From: Planctomycetaceae bacterium
GTDB taxonomy: Bacteria; Planctomycetota; Planctomycetia; Pirellulales; UBA7805
Direction of reading: 5' to 3'
Length of the DNA: 64,000 bases
Assembly: GCA_902630355.1 (NCBI GenBank)
Contig: CACOUL010000004.1
Span: 60,823 to 124,822, forward strand
Numbering within the stretch: the first letter of the stretch is position 1; every line of letters starts with the position of its first letter. Of this stretch, positions 25,683-35,245 are shown piece by piece. The notes beneath the pieces were generated by a model. It saw only the letters and a program-made list of their open reading frames with translations, had not been told where the DNA came from and ran no database searches. Both the position numbers and the translations under genes were made by a program.

Positions 25683-28397
25683 CTACTGACTGTACTGCTC
25701 GTCGATTTTCAACTCCGATGCCGTCACCGGTGCATTCGAACGCCGAGGCGTCTCTTCCCGGACGTCGGCGGAACGATTCACCGCATGCTGGCCGGAAATT
25801 GATCGTGTGATGACTTCGTCAAAGAGGTCTTCCACTTTTTGACCCAGCCGACAAGTCCGTCCGAACGAACTGAGGAAGTGAGCCACTTTGCCCGTATCGA
25901 TCGTCAGGGGAGGCTGAACCCGTAAGACGAGCGGATTTGAGCGAGCAACCTGCGTGTAGATGTGGTAGTGCTCCAGAAGAATCTGCATCTGGAACACCGC
26001 AGGGAAACTCGAAATCATCGCGTCAAACCCCTGCATCATGTACTGCAGCATCCCGGTCGAATCGGTTCGCTTCAGATGAGAAATGACTGACTCGGCGAGG
26101 GGCGAGAGTTCGATGCCAATCATGAGACCTTGACCGCGAATATCGCGAAAATAGTCCGGCAATTCTTGTCTTAAGACATTCAATCCTTCCATCATCTGAA
26201 AACCGCGTTCCGCGGCGTTTTCCGGAATCCGCTCCTCGATTAGCGTTTCGATCGCCGCTAAGCCCGCCGCACATGCAAGACTTCCGCCGCCGAAAGTACT
26301 GGTGTGCAAAGCAAACCGATCGACCGTGCCATATGCCCGCATCCAGAGGTCGCGGCGGGCGAGCATCGCACCGATCGGCACGAGTCCACCGCTGAGGCTT
26401 TTGGCCACTGTCATAATGTCCGGTTCGATCGCCGCTTGCTCACTTGCAAACATGGTGCCAGTACGGCCCATACCGGTCTGCACTTCATCGGCAATCAGGA
26501 GGGTACCGGTTTGGCGACAAAGCCGCTCCGCTTCGGCAAGGTAGCCTGCCGGCGGCATGACCATACCCCCTTCACCCTGGATCGGCTCGACAATGAAGGC
26601 AGCCATATTGCGCGATGCGAGCGTTCTCTCGAGCACCTCGAGATTCCCGTAGGGAATCGGATGGCAATCGGGAACCAGCGGTTGGAAAGGTTGCTGGTAA
26701 CTTCGATTTCCAGTCACGGAGAGTGCGCCGAGCGACTTTCCATGATATGAGCCATGGCAATAAACGATGCCAGATCGCCCCGAGGCAGCGCGGGCCAATT
26801 TCAGGGCTGCCTCAACCGACTCGGTCCCACTGTTGCAGAAAAAGACCATCTCCAACCCGGACGGAGCCACGGCGATTAGTTTTTCCGCCAAGGTTGCCGC
26901 ATAAGGATTAATTGCCGCCGGGGAAAACCCCGGGGCTTTGTCATCAAGAGCGTGGCGCACTGCCTCGACGACGCGCGGGTGATTGTGTCCCAAATTGACC
27001 GATCCGAATCCCGAAACAAAATCCAGATAGCGGTTTTCCTCCGAATCGATCAGTACCATATCTTGTGCACTGGCGAATGTTTTATTGAGTCCACCCTGCT
27101 CTGCGAGACTTACCAAGACCGGGTTCACATAACGATGAAAAAGAGTTCGTGCCCGCCGATTTCTCTGGCGTTCCAAATCACTTTCGCCGGCATCGCCCCC
27201 TGCGCGGTCCCGCCCGTTCGATGAAGATTGTTGTGTTTCGCCCTGCTCTCGATGATCGCCGAGAGATGCAACGGCACCGTGCTGCGGGAAATGCCGACTC
27301 ACGACCTTATTCATGCTTGCCCAACGAGAATCGGCAACCGGACGACCGAATGACGAAAGCTGTGAAAAAGAAAATCCATGTTCCGTTGCAATCGCGCCGA
27401 TCTCTTCAATTTTCTTGACGCACAAATCGCGACCCAGGGAAAAATTTTCTGCGCGATCTTCCAACGCCAGATTGATCGTCTCGGCCAGGCAACCGGGAAC
27501 AAGACCGAAGTGGAAACTCAGAAGCATCGACTTACCTAAAAATTGCGATGGAACATCCACCAGTCCGCCCGAAATGATCAGCACATCATCGCGACGACGC
27601 GTTGCCCGCGTGACATCGGTGGGAACCCCCACATCGATAACCACACTTCCGGCCTGGAGCATTTCTTGCGCAATGCAATTCCCACTCGAGGTTGCAGAAA
27701 TAATCAATCGTGATTGCGCGAGTGCGGAGGGAATATCGAAAAGAAGTTCGCTCTCCAACTCGCTGGCGATGCGACTCGCCCTCTGCGACGGTCGGCGAGC
27801 CACCAGCAGCAACCGCCCTACCCTCTCTCGAAGCATTCTCGCAGCCGCTGTCGCAATGCTGCCCGGCACCCCGATCACCGCGACCGTCTCCGAACTCAGA
27901 TCAACATTCAGTTCTTCGCACGCGTGCTGAAGGTTCTGCAGGGCGGCATAAACGGTCAAGCTATTGCCTGTGGTCACGGGAATGGAACTTTCTTCCGCAA
28001 TGTATTGGCCGTGACCACCCACCACGCTGGTCAGCGATCCCAGGCCGACAACACCCGCTCCCCAATCCGCCGCCATCTGCACAGCCTGTGCCGTATGCTC
28101 GATTGCAGTGGCCGGATCTTCAAGAATTTTTTTAGGTGTGCAGGGAATTTCGTAAACCCGACCTTCTGCAGAAGCGCCGCGTTTTGTCTCGAGACGCGCG
28201 AACTGGTCGAGAACGATCGGCCCCGTCTCGTTGCGCCGACCGAAGGCGACACCCTCCGCCATTGTGCCTTGAACATAATCACATATTTCAAGCAGGTTGC
28301 CACTTTCCCAGTGAGACAACAATTGCCCTCCATCATCCATTTGCATGAGGGCCTTGCTTTCCTCAGAAAGAGGATGCACTACGAAAGCGAACTTCAT
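25683..28397 (-). CDS. Acyl-ACP-reductase-like / class III aminotransferase fusion
   Basis: This 904-residue protein joins two enzymes. Residues 1-350 resemble cyanobacterial long-chain acyl-ACP reductase. VGLGSLTSVVGG, VTTGNSLT, the Rossmann AVIGVPGSIATAAAR (173-187), and NFSLGRDLCVKKIEEIG all have counterparts there. C303 in PGCLAETINLALE matches the cysteine that takes the acyl group. A Ser/Gly/charged linker covers about 372-412. Residues 413-860 are a class III PLP aminotransferase with SGTES (523-527), DEVQTGMGR (637-645) and the PLP lysine K666 in AKSLSGG. The predicted reaction is acyl thioester to aldehyde to primary amine. PigE of prodigiosin synthesis has a similar two-part plan as I recall it. 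Substrate unknown. It is convergent with the C25 peptidase gene and diverges from an MMPL exporter gene. Confidence 0.85.
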   Translation of the reverse strand: MKFAFVVHPLSEESKALMQMDDGGQLLSHWESGNLLEICDYVQGTMAEGVAFGRRNETGPIVLDQFARLETKRGASAEGRVYEIPCTPKKILEDPATAIEHTAQAVQMAADWGAGVVGLGSLTSVVGGHGQYIAEESSIPVTTGNSLTVYAALQNLQHACEELNVDLSSETVAVIGVPGSIATAAARMLRERVGRLLLVARRPSQRASRIASELESELLFDIPSALAQSRLIISATSSGNCIAQEMLQAGSVVIDVGVPTDVTRATRRRDDVLIISGGLVDVPSQFLGKSMLLSFHFGLVPGCLAETINLALEDRAENFSLGRDLCVKKIEEIGAIATEHGFSFSQLSSFGRPVADSRWASMNKVVSRHFPQHGAVASLGDHREQGETQQSSSNGRDRAGGDAGESDLERQRNRRARTLFHRYVNPVLVSLAEQGGLNKTFASAQDMVLIDSEENRYLDFVSGFGSVNLGHNHPRVVEAVRHALDDKAPGFSPAAINPYAATLAEKLIAVAPSGLEMVFFCNSGTESVEAALKLARAASGRSGIVYCHGSYHGKSLGALSVTGNRSYQQPFQPLVPDCHPIPYGNLEVLERTLASRNMAAFIVEPIQGEGGMVMPPAGYLAEAERLCRQTGTLLIADEVQTGMGRTGTMFASEQAAIEPDIMTVAKSLSGGLVPIGAMLARRDLWMRAYGTVDRFALHTSTFGGGSLACAAGLAAIETLIEERIPENAAERGFQMMEGLNVLRQELPDYFRDIRGQGLMIGIELSPLAESVISHLKRTDSTGMLQYMMQGFDAMISSFPAVFQMQILLEHYHIYTQVARSNPLVLRVQPPLTIDTGKVAHFLSSFGRTCRLGQKVEDLFDEVITRSISGQHAVNRSADVREETPRRSNAPVTASELKIDEQYSQ

Positions 28398-28951
28398 GGG
28401 CAGATCGGTCGAATGGGGTGCTATGAGCTTGTTGGGTCGTTTCTAAAAACGCGGGCCCCTGCCACAATCTGTGCCGCGCGTCCGAGCACGCCCGCCGATC
28501 TCACCACTCCATTGTCTCACCACTTTACGTCACGGATTCGAGAAAAAATAAATCGAAGCATCTCGAAACCAGCATCCCAGCATACCCCCCCAACAACCGG
28601 TCTTCAAGCAATTCTGGGCGTAAATGTACTGTAAAAACACTGTTCATACGGTTTCCGTGCCAAGGAATTGCCATAATCGGTCTACTCTTCCAGAATCGTG
28701 CTCTCACTCTGCGTCTTTCTCCATCACGCGTCTCCTCTAGGGTAAGTTTGAGGGAAAGGGTAAAAATACCGGAATGCTCGGTTGCCGGTCCGGACGGGTT
28801 CGATGAGGAGCAGGTACAGACAACCTCAGCCGACTAATTGTGATTACCGTTTCCGCGACCCTGCCTTCCGTAATCCCGATACTCTATTCACGACACGACG
28901 TAGCCTCCCTCCCAGCCTCACTCTTGTACCTCGACCACCGGAATCTGTGGT
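28398..28951. other. Divergent intergenic region upstream of the fusion enzyme and the MMPL exporter
   Basis: This 554-base gap must contain promoters in both directions. I found no clear -35/-10 pair on either strand. Weak features are an A/T-rich stretch at 28539-28555 flanked by TTCGA and TCGAA, and two ACTGT copies near 28628-28644. No RNA gene or convincing small ORF is visible. Confidence 0.4.
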
Positions 28952-31570
28952 ATGTCGGCATCGAATAAACCGACCTTTTACGATCGCTATTTCGTCGGGA
29001 TCTTGATCCTCTTTTTGATCTCGATTTATCCGATCGATTATGGATGTCGTAAATCGGAAGAAACCAACAATAACAATATCAAGCAATGGCTCCCCGCAGA
29101 CAAAGATTTCGAGGAAAAAACGGTATACGAAGATTTCCTCGCGCACTTCGGGACGGACGAATATGCAATCGTGAGTTGGAAAGGATGTACACTTTCCGAC
29201 CCGCGACTCGCTCAATTTGCTTCTATTGTGCGCGATTATAAAAATGCCTCTGGAGAAAAGCTCTACTCTAAAATTACCACCGGCCCTGAACTGCTCGAAA
29301 AATTACAGGGCAAACCTTTCGACCTCAGCGAAAAAGTTGCCCGACAGCGACTCGAGTCGGTTTTGATCGCCAAGGATGGTGAATCCTCGGCTGCAATTAT
29401 CGAATTGAGTGAGGCGGGTGACAGGGACCGGAAAGAGGCGGTTGATTCGCTAGATCGCATCCTGATCGACCAACTCGGAGTACCACAAAAAGATATTCAC
29501 ATGGCGGGGGATGCGGTGACCAACGCGGCCGTGGATGTGGAGAGCGGAAAATCAATCGACTCGCTGGTCGCCTACTCAATGCTCCTGGCACTTAGTTGCG
29601 CGGTGGCAAGTTTTTACTTTGCTCACGGCCGTCGTTCAGCGCATCGCTGGAAGGGACTCTTTTATAGTTTGACGCTGGCGATGGTTGTCTTTATTGTCGC
29701 CGTTTACAGTTCGGCTCTTGCGCAATCGCTCGTCCCCTTATTCGGCGGGAAAGTAAATCTGGTGCTGGTCGTCATGCCGGTTCTGATTTATGTGTTGAGC
29801 CTCTCGGCCGGCGTGCATTTGATTAACTACTACCAGGATGCCATCCACGAGGTAGGACGACCCCTGGCACCGCTCGAGTCGGTCCGTCAAGGTTGGCTGC
29901 CGTGCACGCTCGCGGCAGGAACGACGGCGATTGGCCTCGCCTCACTCATGGTGAGTCAAATTATTCCGGTCAAGGATTTCGGTAAGTATTCGGCGATCGG
30001 CATTGTTTCCAGCCTGGCGGTCTTGTTCCTGCTGCTGCCAGCGCTTCTCGTCTTCGTACAAAAATGGATTAAAAAGCGACCTGATAACGAACAGGTCGTA
30101 GAACCTCCCGAGAAAGGACCGTTCGCCCGTGCTGTCGAATGGCTTGCCGACCGGGTGATTGTCCACCGCCGAATCGTGCTGGTGATTTGCCTTGCATTGC
30201 TCATCTTTTTTGGTTGGGGTGCCTTCTATATCAATACGTCGGTAAAACCAGCCCGTTTTTTTGATCGCGAGCATCGGTTGATCCGGGATTACGATTGGCT
30301 GGCGAGTCCCGATCGATTCGGAAATCAAATTCCACTTGAAATTGTAGTCGAATTCGACCGTCAGCAATCTCCCTTGACGACGCTCGGTCAATTGCAGCTT
30401 GTTTCCGCAATTGAAAAAGACCTCGCCAAAAATCAATCGGAGTTAATCGGCAACTCAATCTCAGCCGTCACCTTCGCCCCACAACTCGATGAAGCCCACT
30501 ATACGCGATACGTCATGAACAGACGGCTCGCCGATAATCGCAAAGATTATCGCAAGGTCCATTATTACAGCTACGAAGATGATGCTCACAAAGTGGCGCC
30601 GGTACCGGTGGCTGCCGACCAGGACGGAAAAGCGACTGCCGGAACCGAGGAGGAACCGCAGAAGGGAAAGGATCTGTGGCGGATCAGCGCGAGAGTTCGC
30701 CCCGGAGAGAAAGACTACGATCAGGTGATCGCGCAAATCGAACAGCATGTGGATGCATACCTGGCAAGTCGTAGTCAGGAGAGCAAAGAACGCCAAAATA
30801 AAGCCCAGCAGCGATTTGAACAAATCAAGCAGCAGATTGCCGAAAAACTTCAAGAGGAGCGTTTGAAGTGCCAAGGTGAAGCCGATGTTAAGGAATGCGT
30901 CAAACGGGCCGAGCAAAAATATGATGTCTTGCTGACGAACCAGCAAAAAAAGTTCGACAATATCATGAGACAATCCGCCGACGACACGCTGGGTGTCGAT
31001 GTGGAATACACTGGCATGGTACCCCTGTTCCACATTGCACAGCGAGAACTATTCCGGGGACTCGTCAAAAGCTTTGGGCTCGCTTTCATTTTGATTGCGA
31101 TCATGATGGTCTTCTGGTTCCGCAATATCCTCTCGGGAATGGTGACCATGCTTCCCAATGTTTTTCCGGCGGCGGTGATTTTTGGCTGGATGGGCTGGAC
31201 CGATCGTATCGTCGATATCGGTTCGATGATGACCGCCAGTGTGGCCATGGGAATCGCCGTCGACGATACGGTGCACTTTCTCACCTGGTTCCGCCGGGGG
31301 ATGTCCGCCCAGATGAATCGAGCCGAAGCGGTACGCTACAGCTATCGCCGTTGTGCGCTGGCAATGACCCAAACGACGCTGATCGCGGGACTCGGTTTGG
31401 TCATCTTTTCCCTCAGTTCGTTCCAACCGGTATCGCAATTCGGACTGCTGATGTTTCTGCTGCTCGCGGCGGCACTGGTGGGTGACCTGATCTTTCTACC
31501 GGCGCTCTTGGCGAGTCCCGCCGGACAACTCTTCAAGCCCGCTGAGCAAAAGAGTCGTTCCAACGCCTGA
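28952..31570 (+). CDS. RND/MMPL-family exporter
   Basis: The 872-residue protein has the RND plan: one N-terminal helix, a periplasmic loop, a bundle of about six helices (about 205-370), a second loop and a second bundle (about 690-865). The sterol-sensing-domain-like region has the acidic GIAVDDTVHFL motif in the second bundle. MMPL-type members export lipids, including hopanoids (HpnN) and mycobacterial lipids. The second loop holds a charged segment at about 600-672 rich in Glu, Lys and Gln that should form a coiled coil, which is unusual. Substrate unknown. It diverges from the acyl-reductase/aminotransferase fusion gene, which makes a lipid product an attractive cargo. Confidence 0.86.
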   Translation: MSASNKPTFYDRYFVGILILFLISIYPIDYGCRKSEETNNNNIKQWLPADKDFEEKTVYEDFLAHFGTDEYAIVSWKGCTLSDPRLAQFASIVRDYKNASGEKLYSKITTGPELLEKLQGKPFDLSEKVARQRLESVLIAKDGESSAAIIELSEAGDRDRKEAVDSLDRILIDQLGVPQKDIHMAGDAVTNAAVDVESGKSIDSLVAYSMLLALSCAVASFYFAHGRRSAHRWKGLFYSLTLAMVVFIVAVYSSALAQSLVPLFGGKVNLVLVVMPVLIYVLSLSAGVHLINYYQDAIHEVGRPLAPLESVRQGWLPCTLAAGTTAIGLASLMVSQIIPVKDFGKYSAIGIVSSLAVLFLLLPALLVFVQKWIKKRPDNEQVVEPPEKGPFARAVEWLADRVIVHRRIVLVICLALLIFFGWGAFYINTSVKPARFFDREHRLIRDYDWLASPDRFGNQIPLEIVVEFDRQQSPLTTLGQLQLVSAIEKDLAKNQSELIGNSISAVTFAPQLDEAHYTRYVMNRRLADNRKDYRKVHYYSYEDDAHKVAPVPVAADQDGKATAGTEEEPQKGKDLWRISARVRPGEKDYDQVIAQIEQHVDAYLASRSQESKERQNKAQQRFEQIKQQIAEKLQEERLKCQGEADVKECVKRAEQKYDVLLTNQQKKFDNIMRQSADDTLGVDVEYTGMVPLFHIAQRELFRGLVKSFGLAFILIAIMMVFWFRNILSGMVTMLPNVFPAAVIFGWMGWTDRIVDIGSMMTASVAMGIAVDDTVHFLTWFRRGMSAQMNRAEAVRYSYRRCALAMTQTTLIAGLGLVIFSLSSFQPVSQFGLLMFLLLAAALVGDLIFLPALLASPAGQLFKPAEQKSRSNA

Positions 31571-31618
31571 GCAGAACGACCGGCAATTCGCGTTCCAACC
31601 GTGATTCAGTGCTGCGGA

Positions 31619-32740
31619 TTAGAAATACGACTGCAGCGAACCTTTGCGCCTGATGTCGAGGGTGGAACAATGAAACGCGCCGCCATAGACGTAATGATTG
31701 GTATACGGGCACGGAATGGGTTCGAATCCCCACTCGCGAAGTTTTTCAATGAGCGGTTCCTGCGTTGCCTCGCACACGACGCGCTTTTCATCAAGCATCA
31801 ACACGTTCATGCTGAGCCAGGCACTACTGAGATCAATCATTTGAACCATCGTGCTGACCGGTCGGGGCGCGGGGAGTAGTTCCCAACTTTTGAGAACTTC
31901 TGGAACCTGACTCGGATCGAGAAAATCAGGACTGTAGAGTGCGCGTCCCGGACAAAGCGGAACAAAAGTCGTATCGATATGCATCGGTTGCCGCGACTGC
32001 GTCTTGATTTCGTGAATATTGTATTCATCGCCGAGGTGGCGGCGAAGCCATTCGATGCCGAAATAGTTCGTCACGTTACTCCGGGTCACAAAGAGGTCGC
32101 GACCACAGCGCGTAAAATCGGCTGCATCAAAGCAACACTCACTCTCGTTAATGGCAAACTGCAACGGTGCGCCCTTCTCCGGCAGTTCCCAATCTTCATT
32201 GTAGAGAGAATCGGCCAATTGAGGTCTTGGGGCAGCAGTCCACTTTGCGCCGGCCTTAAAATACTCCTGGAGCAGACTTCGATACGCATTCATTTCGAAG
32301 TATCGACTCCGCCAGGCCATGGGGGTTTCGATAATCTCTTCACCCACCACGAGAAGACCGTCGCGCGGATTTGCCACGTTATATCCCGACTCGACTTCCC
32401 AATCGGGACTTCGGAAACTTGCTGTTTGCGGTACAGGATCGGGTCGCCGTACGATAACCCCCTCTCTTTCGAGTATTTTTACAAACTCTTCCTGGTCGCG
32501 CTGCGCCGCTTGCACCATCGCATCGGGCGCAGGTTTTCCGGAAAGTAACTTGAGCAGTTCCCACGATTCCTGAGGGGTGGCCGCTTGAAGCGTCACGTGC
32601 CATGGCGGAACGGCACCCCCATCGACGCGACCGACGATAACCTCCTCCAGCGGGTCCCATTCGTTGTAGGAACAGACCACCGGTTGTGACGCTTCGTTTG
32701 CCTCGCTTTGCGAGCGCGTGTCGTTTTCTGCTATCGCCAT
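31619..32740 (-). CDS. Glycine amidinotransferase-like enzyme (AGAT family)
   Basis: This 373-residue protein is close to animal glycine amidinotransferase, which moves an amidino group from arginine to glycine to form guanidinoacetate. It has FDAADFTRCGRD with D205, QPMHIDTTF with H254 and AFHCSTLDIRRKGSLQSY with C358. The spacing D-49-H-104-C is exactly that of human D254, H303 and C407. Long near-identical stretches such as KWLSMNVLMLDEKR-like SAWLSMNVLMLDEKR are also seen. No mitochondrial or signal peptide is present. The acceptor amine could be another molecule, since bacterial relatives use inosamines or other amines. The start at 32740 has AGGAGG 12 bases upstream, and the promoter at 32805-32833 excludes longer starts. 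Confidence 0.9.
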   Translation of the reverse strand: MAIAENDTRSQSEANEASQPVVCSYNEWDPLEEVIVGRVDGGAVPPWHVTLQAATPQESWELLKLLSGKPAPDAMVQAAQRDQEEFVKILEREGVIVRRPDPVPQTASFRSPDWEVESGYNVANPRDGLLVVGEEIIETPMAWRSRYFEMNAYRSLLQEYFKAGAKWTAAPRPQLADSLYNEDWELPEKGAPLQFAINESECCFDAADFTRCGRDLFVTRSNVTNYFGIEWLRRHLGDEYNIHEIKTQSRQPMHIDTTFVPLCPGRALYSPDFLDPSQVPEVLKSWELLPAPRPVSTMVQMIDLSSAWLSMNVLMLDEKRVVCEATQEPLIEKLREWGFEPIPCPYTNHYVYGGAFHCSTLDIRRKGSLQSYF

Positions 32741-32804
32741 CGCTTCGATCACCCTCCTGCTGCGAATCATTTGACCACGGCGTCCCTGAGAGAACACATA
32801 AATC

Positions 32805-32833
32805 AAGATAATTATGTTACGTGGGCGGGTCAA
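32805..32833 (-). promoter_or_regulatory. Candidate sigma70-type promoter of the amidinotransferase gene
   Basis: On the minus strand TTGACC (32833-32828) and TATCTT (32810-32805) are 17 bases apart. Transcription would start near 32798, leaving a leader of about 58 bases before the ATG at 32740. An 11-base direct repeat (GTATCGCTGAA) lies upstream at 32913-32923 and 32929-32939. Confidence 0.45.
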
Positions 32834-32965
32834 ACCGCAGAAGCTTAAAAGCGGAGAAAAAAAGGGTGATTCACACCGGGCTCTGCCGACTGGGCAAAGG
32901 ATAACGGCGACCGTATCGCTGAACGACGGTATCGCTGAAGATCACAGGGAGAGGAAAGAATGAGC

Positions 32966-35101
32966 CTATCGGTCGGAGTAAACCCGCGTACTCTCTTCTT
33001 TCGTCACCGGGGTTTTCAGATCATCGCTTTGGATCTGAATCTGGACCCGTTGATCACCCGGTTGTACGCCCTGGGCCCGCACCGTAAACGTGGCATCCGC
33101 TTTCGGCGCCAATCGCCCGAGCGGTTGGAACACCACTTGGTTGCCTTGAATCGTTCCCTGCGTTGGTCCCTCGGTAGAGAGCGGCTTGAGATCGTTTGGT
33201 AACAGGGCAGCAACGACAATGTTGCGGGCGACCTTCGTTCCCTGATTGAGTACACGGATTTCGTAGGCCGTATCACGTCCGACCTCAACGGGGTCTTCCA
33301 CATCGACGACCTCGAAGAATAGTGCGGAGAGTCCTTCGACGCGAACGGTTTCTTCACTCGAATCACTTAACTCACCACGCGCTGTGCTTTCAACCCGTAC
33401 CGTATGATCGCCGGGTTCGGTAGGCAATGTGACCAGTTGGACCTGACCCTGTTCACCTTTAGGAAGTTCTTGCAAGCTCCAGTACACCGCATGGGTTGCC
33501 GCATCGTAATGCCCGGCATTGTTTGCGGAAACAAACTGCATTGCCCTTGGTAGGCGCGAGACTAATTCAATATCTTCGGCCGGCGCAGTACCCGGATTGG
33601 CTACTTTCACAGTATAGGTTGCTTGCCTTTCGAGATAACGACGACGGGGACCCGAAATAGCAACCGCCAACTGCGGCGCGATAATCTCAAATTCAACGTT
33701 GGTTTCTGCCGCCAAACTCCCCTCGCCGCGCGCGACCAAAAGGTTCTTGACAATCCCCGCTCGCGCCGCCGTCATTGTCAGATTGATCTGACGACTTTCT
33801 TTGGGAGCCAAGTCACCCACGGCAAACTCGAGATCGGCTCCTGCAGGGTGTCGCAATTCGGCAGGCAAACTTTCAAAGAGTACCACATCCTTCGCCACCC
33901 CGGTGCCCAGATTGGCGATCGTGATTGCGAGATTGATTTGGTCTCCTATCATGACTTGTCCGGCACTACTCGCATCGATCTTCAACAGGGGTCGGGTCGC
34001 CAAGGTACGCGCCGATGCGCGCGTCGAGAAGGTGACCGAAGCAACGCTCCCCACTTCACCTTCGTTTTCCGGCATCAAACGAACTTCGACAAATTTTTCC
34101 TCGCCCGGTTCGAAGTGTCCCAAGTCCCAGACAATCCCACCCCGCACGGACTGGGCATCCGGCTTTGTACTCAACAGTCGCGTGCCTAGCGGAATTTCAT
34201 CTTTCACCTGAACGTCGTACGCCGTCACGTTGCCGCGATTGACTACCTTGATATCGAACGTGGTCGGTTTACCAACTTGGATTTCGCCTGGCGCAATTTT
34301 TTCGACGACCATTTGAGGTCCCTGGGGACCCTCTTGATGCCGACCTCCCGGTCTGCCCACCGCCTCGACTCCACTGATGGTTGCAGCCGTTGCTGGTGGA
34401 TTCGGACGTACCTCACCCCATCGCTTGACCGAGGGATTTGCGGGCTTGGAAGTTGGTGACCGATTCGGTCCGGGAACTCCTCGAGGGCTTTCACTTAGCC
34501 GGTCCCCTCCCTCAGATCGAGAATCTGGAGTTGTTTGAGAACTTGTCGCAGCCGCATAGCGATTGTCGCTCACCGTGGTACCGGCTAGGGGCTGGGCATC
34601 GCGGGCCGCGGCAGGCAGACTCGCGGGCGCTTCCGCTGAATCGGCCGGTGCTTGATATCGATTACCGACTGCCCGATCCGCATAGCGATCGGCCGGTTGA
34701 TTATCCGGCAAGTTCGTTTGTTCCTTAGGTGCCGCAGCGGGCGGGGGCGCAAGCCCAAAAGGATCGCGGCCGGCGCCGCCTGCAGACTGCGGTGCGGATG
34801 GGGTCGATTGTGCAGAAGGATTTGCGGAAGGAATCGTATCGCGAGGCGCGTTTACCACCTGTGCATTGCCTGCACCCTCGGCGGCCGCCGCGAACGCTGC
34901 TGACTGATCGGTCACCGGATGAATCGCTTGAGAGGCATTGTTCGTGGACGAAATTGCAGCGCCCGGTGAAGGAACCTCATCTTTCGCTGCAATCGAACGG
35001 ATCACCGGTTCGGTTTGTGCGCGCTGTACTTCCGCAATCGCAAACCAACCAAAGACCATGCTTCCACAAAGAACGGTGAGTCGAATAATCCAACGTTTCA
35101 T
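32966..35101 (-). CDS. Exported DUF11-repeat protein
   Basis: The 711-residue product has an N-terminal membrane or signal segment (about 1-23). A long Ala/Pro/Ser-rich low-complexity region follows to about residue 240. After it come four or so DUF11 (CARDB-like) Ig-fold repeats with the pattern VVNRGNVTAYDVQVKDEIP, ANLGTGVAKDVVLFESLP, ANPGTAPAEDIELVSRLP and LNQGTKVARNIVVAALLP. Such proteins are common in planctomycetes and thought to be structural or surface proteins. The gene at 44559-47114 is a relative. AGGAAAG lies before the ATG. It shares its strand with the amidinotransferase and AlaC-like genes; a functional link is not evident. Confidence 0.8.
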   Translation of the reverse strand: MKRWIIRLTVLCGSMVFGWFAIAEVQRAQTEPVIRSIAAKDEVPSPGAAISSTNNASQAIHPVTDQSAAFAAAAEGAGNAQVVNAPRDTIPSANPSAQSTPSAPQSAGGAGRDPFGLAPPPAAAPKEQTNLPDNQPADRYADRAVGNRYQAPADSAEAPASLPAAARDAQPLAGTTVSDNRYAAATSSQTTPDSRSEGGDRLSESPRGVPGPNRSPTSKPANPSVKRWGEVRPNPPATAATISGVEAVGRPGGRHQEGPQGPQMVVEKIAPGEIQVGKPTTFDIKVVNRGNVTAYDVQVKDEIPLGTRLLSTKPDAQSVRGGIVWDLGHFEPGEEKFVEVRLMPENEGEVGSVASVTFSTRASARTLATRPLLKIDASSAGQVMIGDQINLAITIANLGTGVAKDVVLFESLPAELRHPAGADLEFAVGDLAPKESRQINLTMTAARAGIVKNLLVARGEGSLAAETNVEFEIIAPQLAVAISGPRRRYLERQATYTVKVANPGTAPAEDIELVSRLPRAMQFVSANNAGHYDAATHAVYWSLQELPKGEQGQVQLVTLPTEPGDHTVRVESTARGELSDSSEETVRVEGLSALFFEVVDVEDPVEVGRDTAYEIRVLNQGTKVARNIVVAALLPNDLKPLSTEGPTQGTIQGNQVVFQPLGRLAPKADATFTVRAQGVQPGDQRVQIQIQSDDLKTPVTKEESTRVYSDR

Positions 35102-35245
35102 AAGACTTTCCTAATCATGGATATCGATTCCAGCAATTTCCTCATCCCCAAAGCGGTCGACGGGCCGCAACGAGGGTGTGGGGCGAGCGGGGTAAGTACC
35201 AAAATTGTGGCAATCGGGGAAAGACCAAATTCCCTCACCGGGCAA

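Noticed and set aside
27714..28634. A 306-residue plus-strand frame opposite the fusion enzyme
   Set aside because: It lies antisense to the reductase domain, has no recognisable motif, and extends into non-coding DNA.
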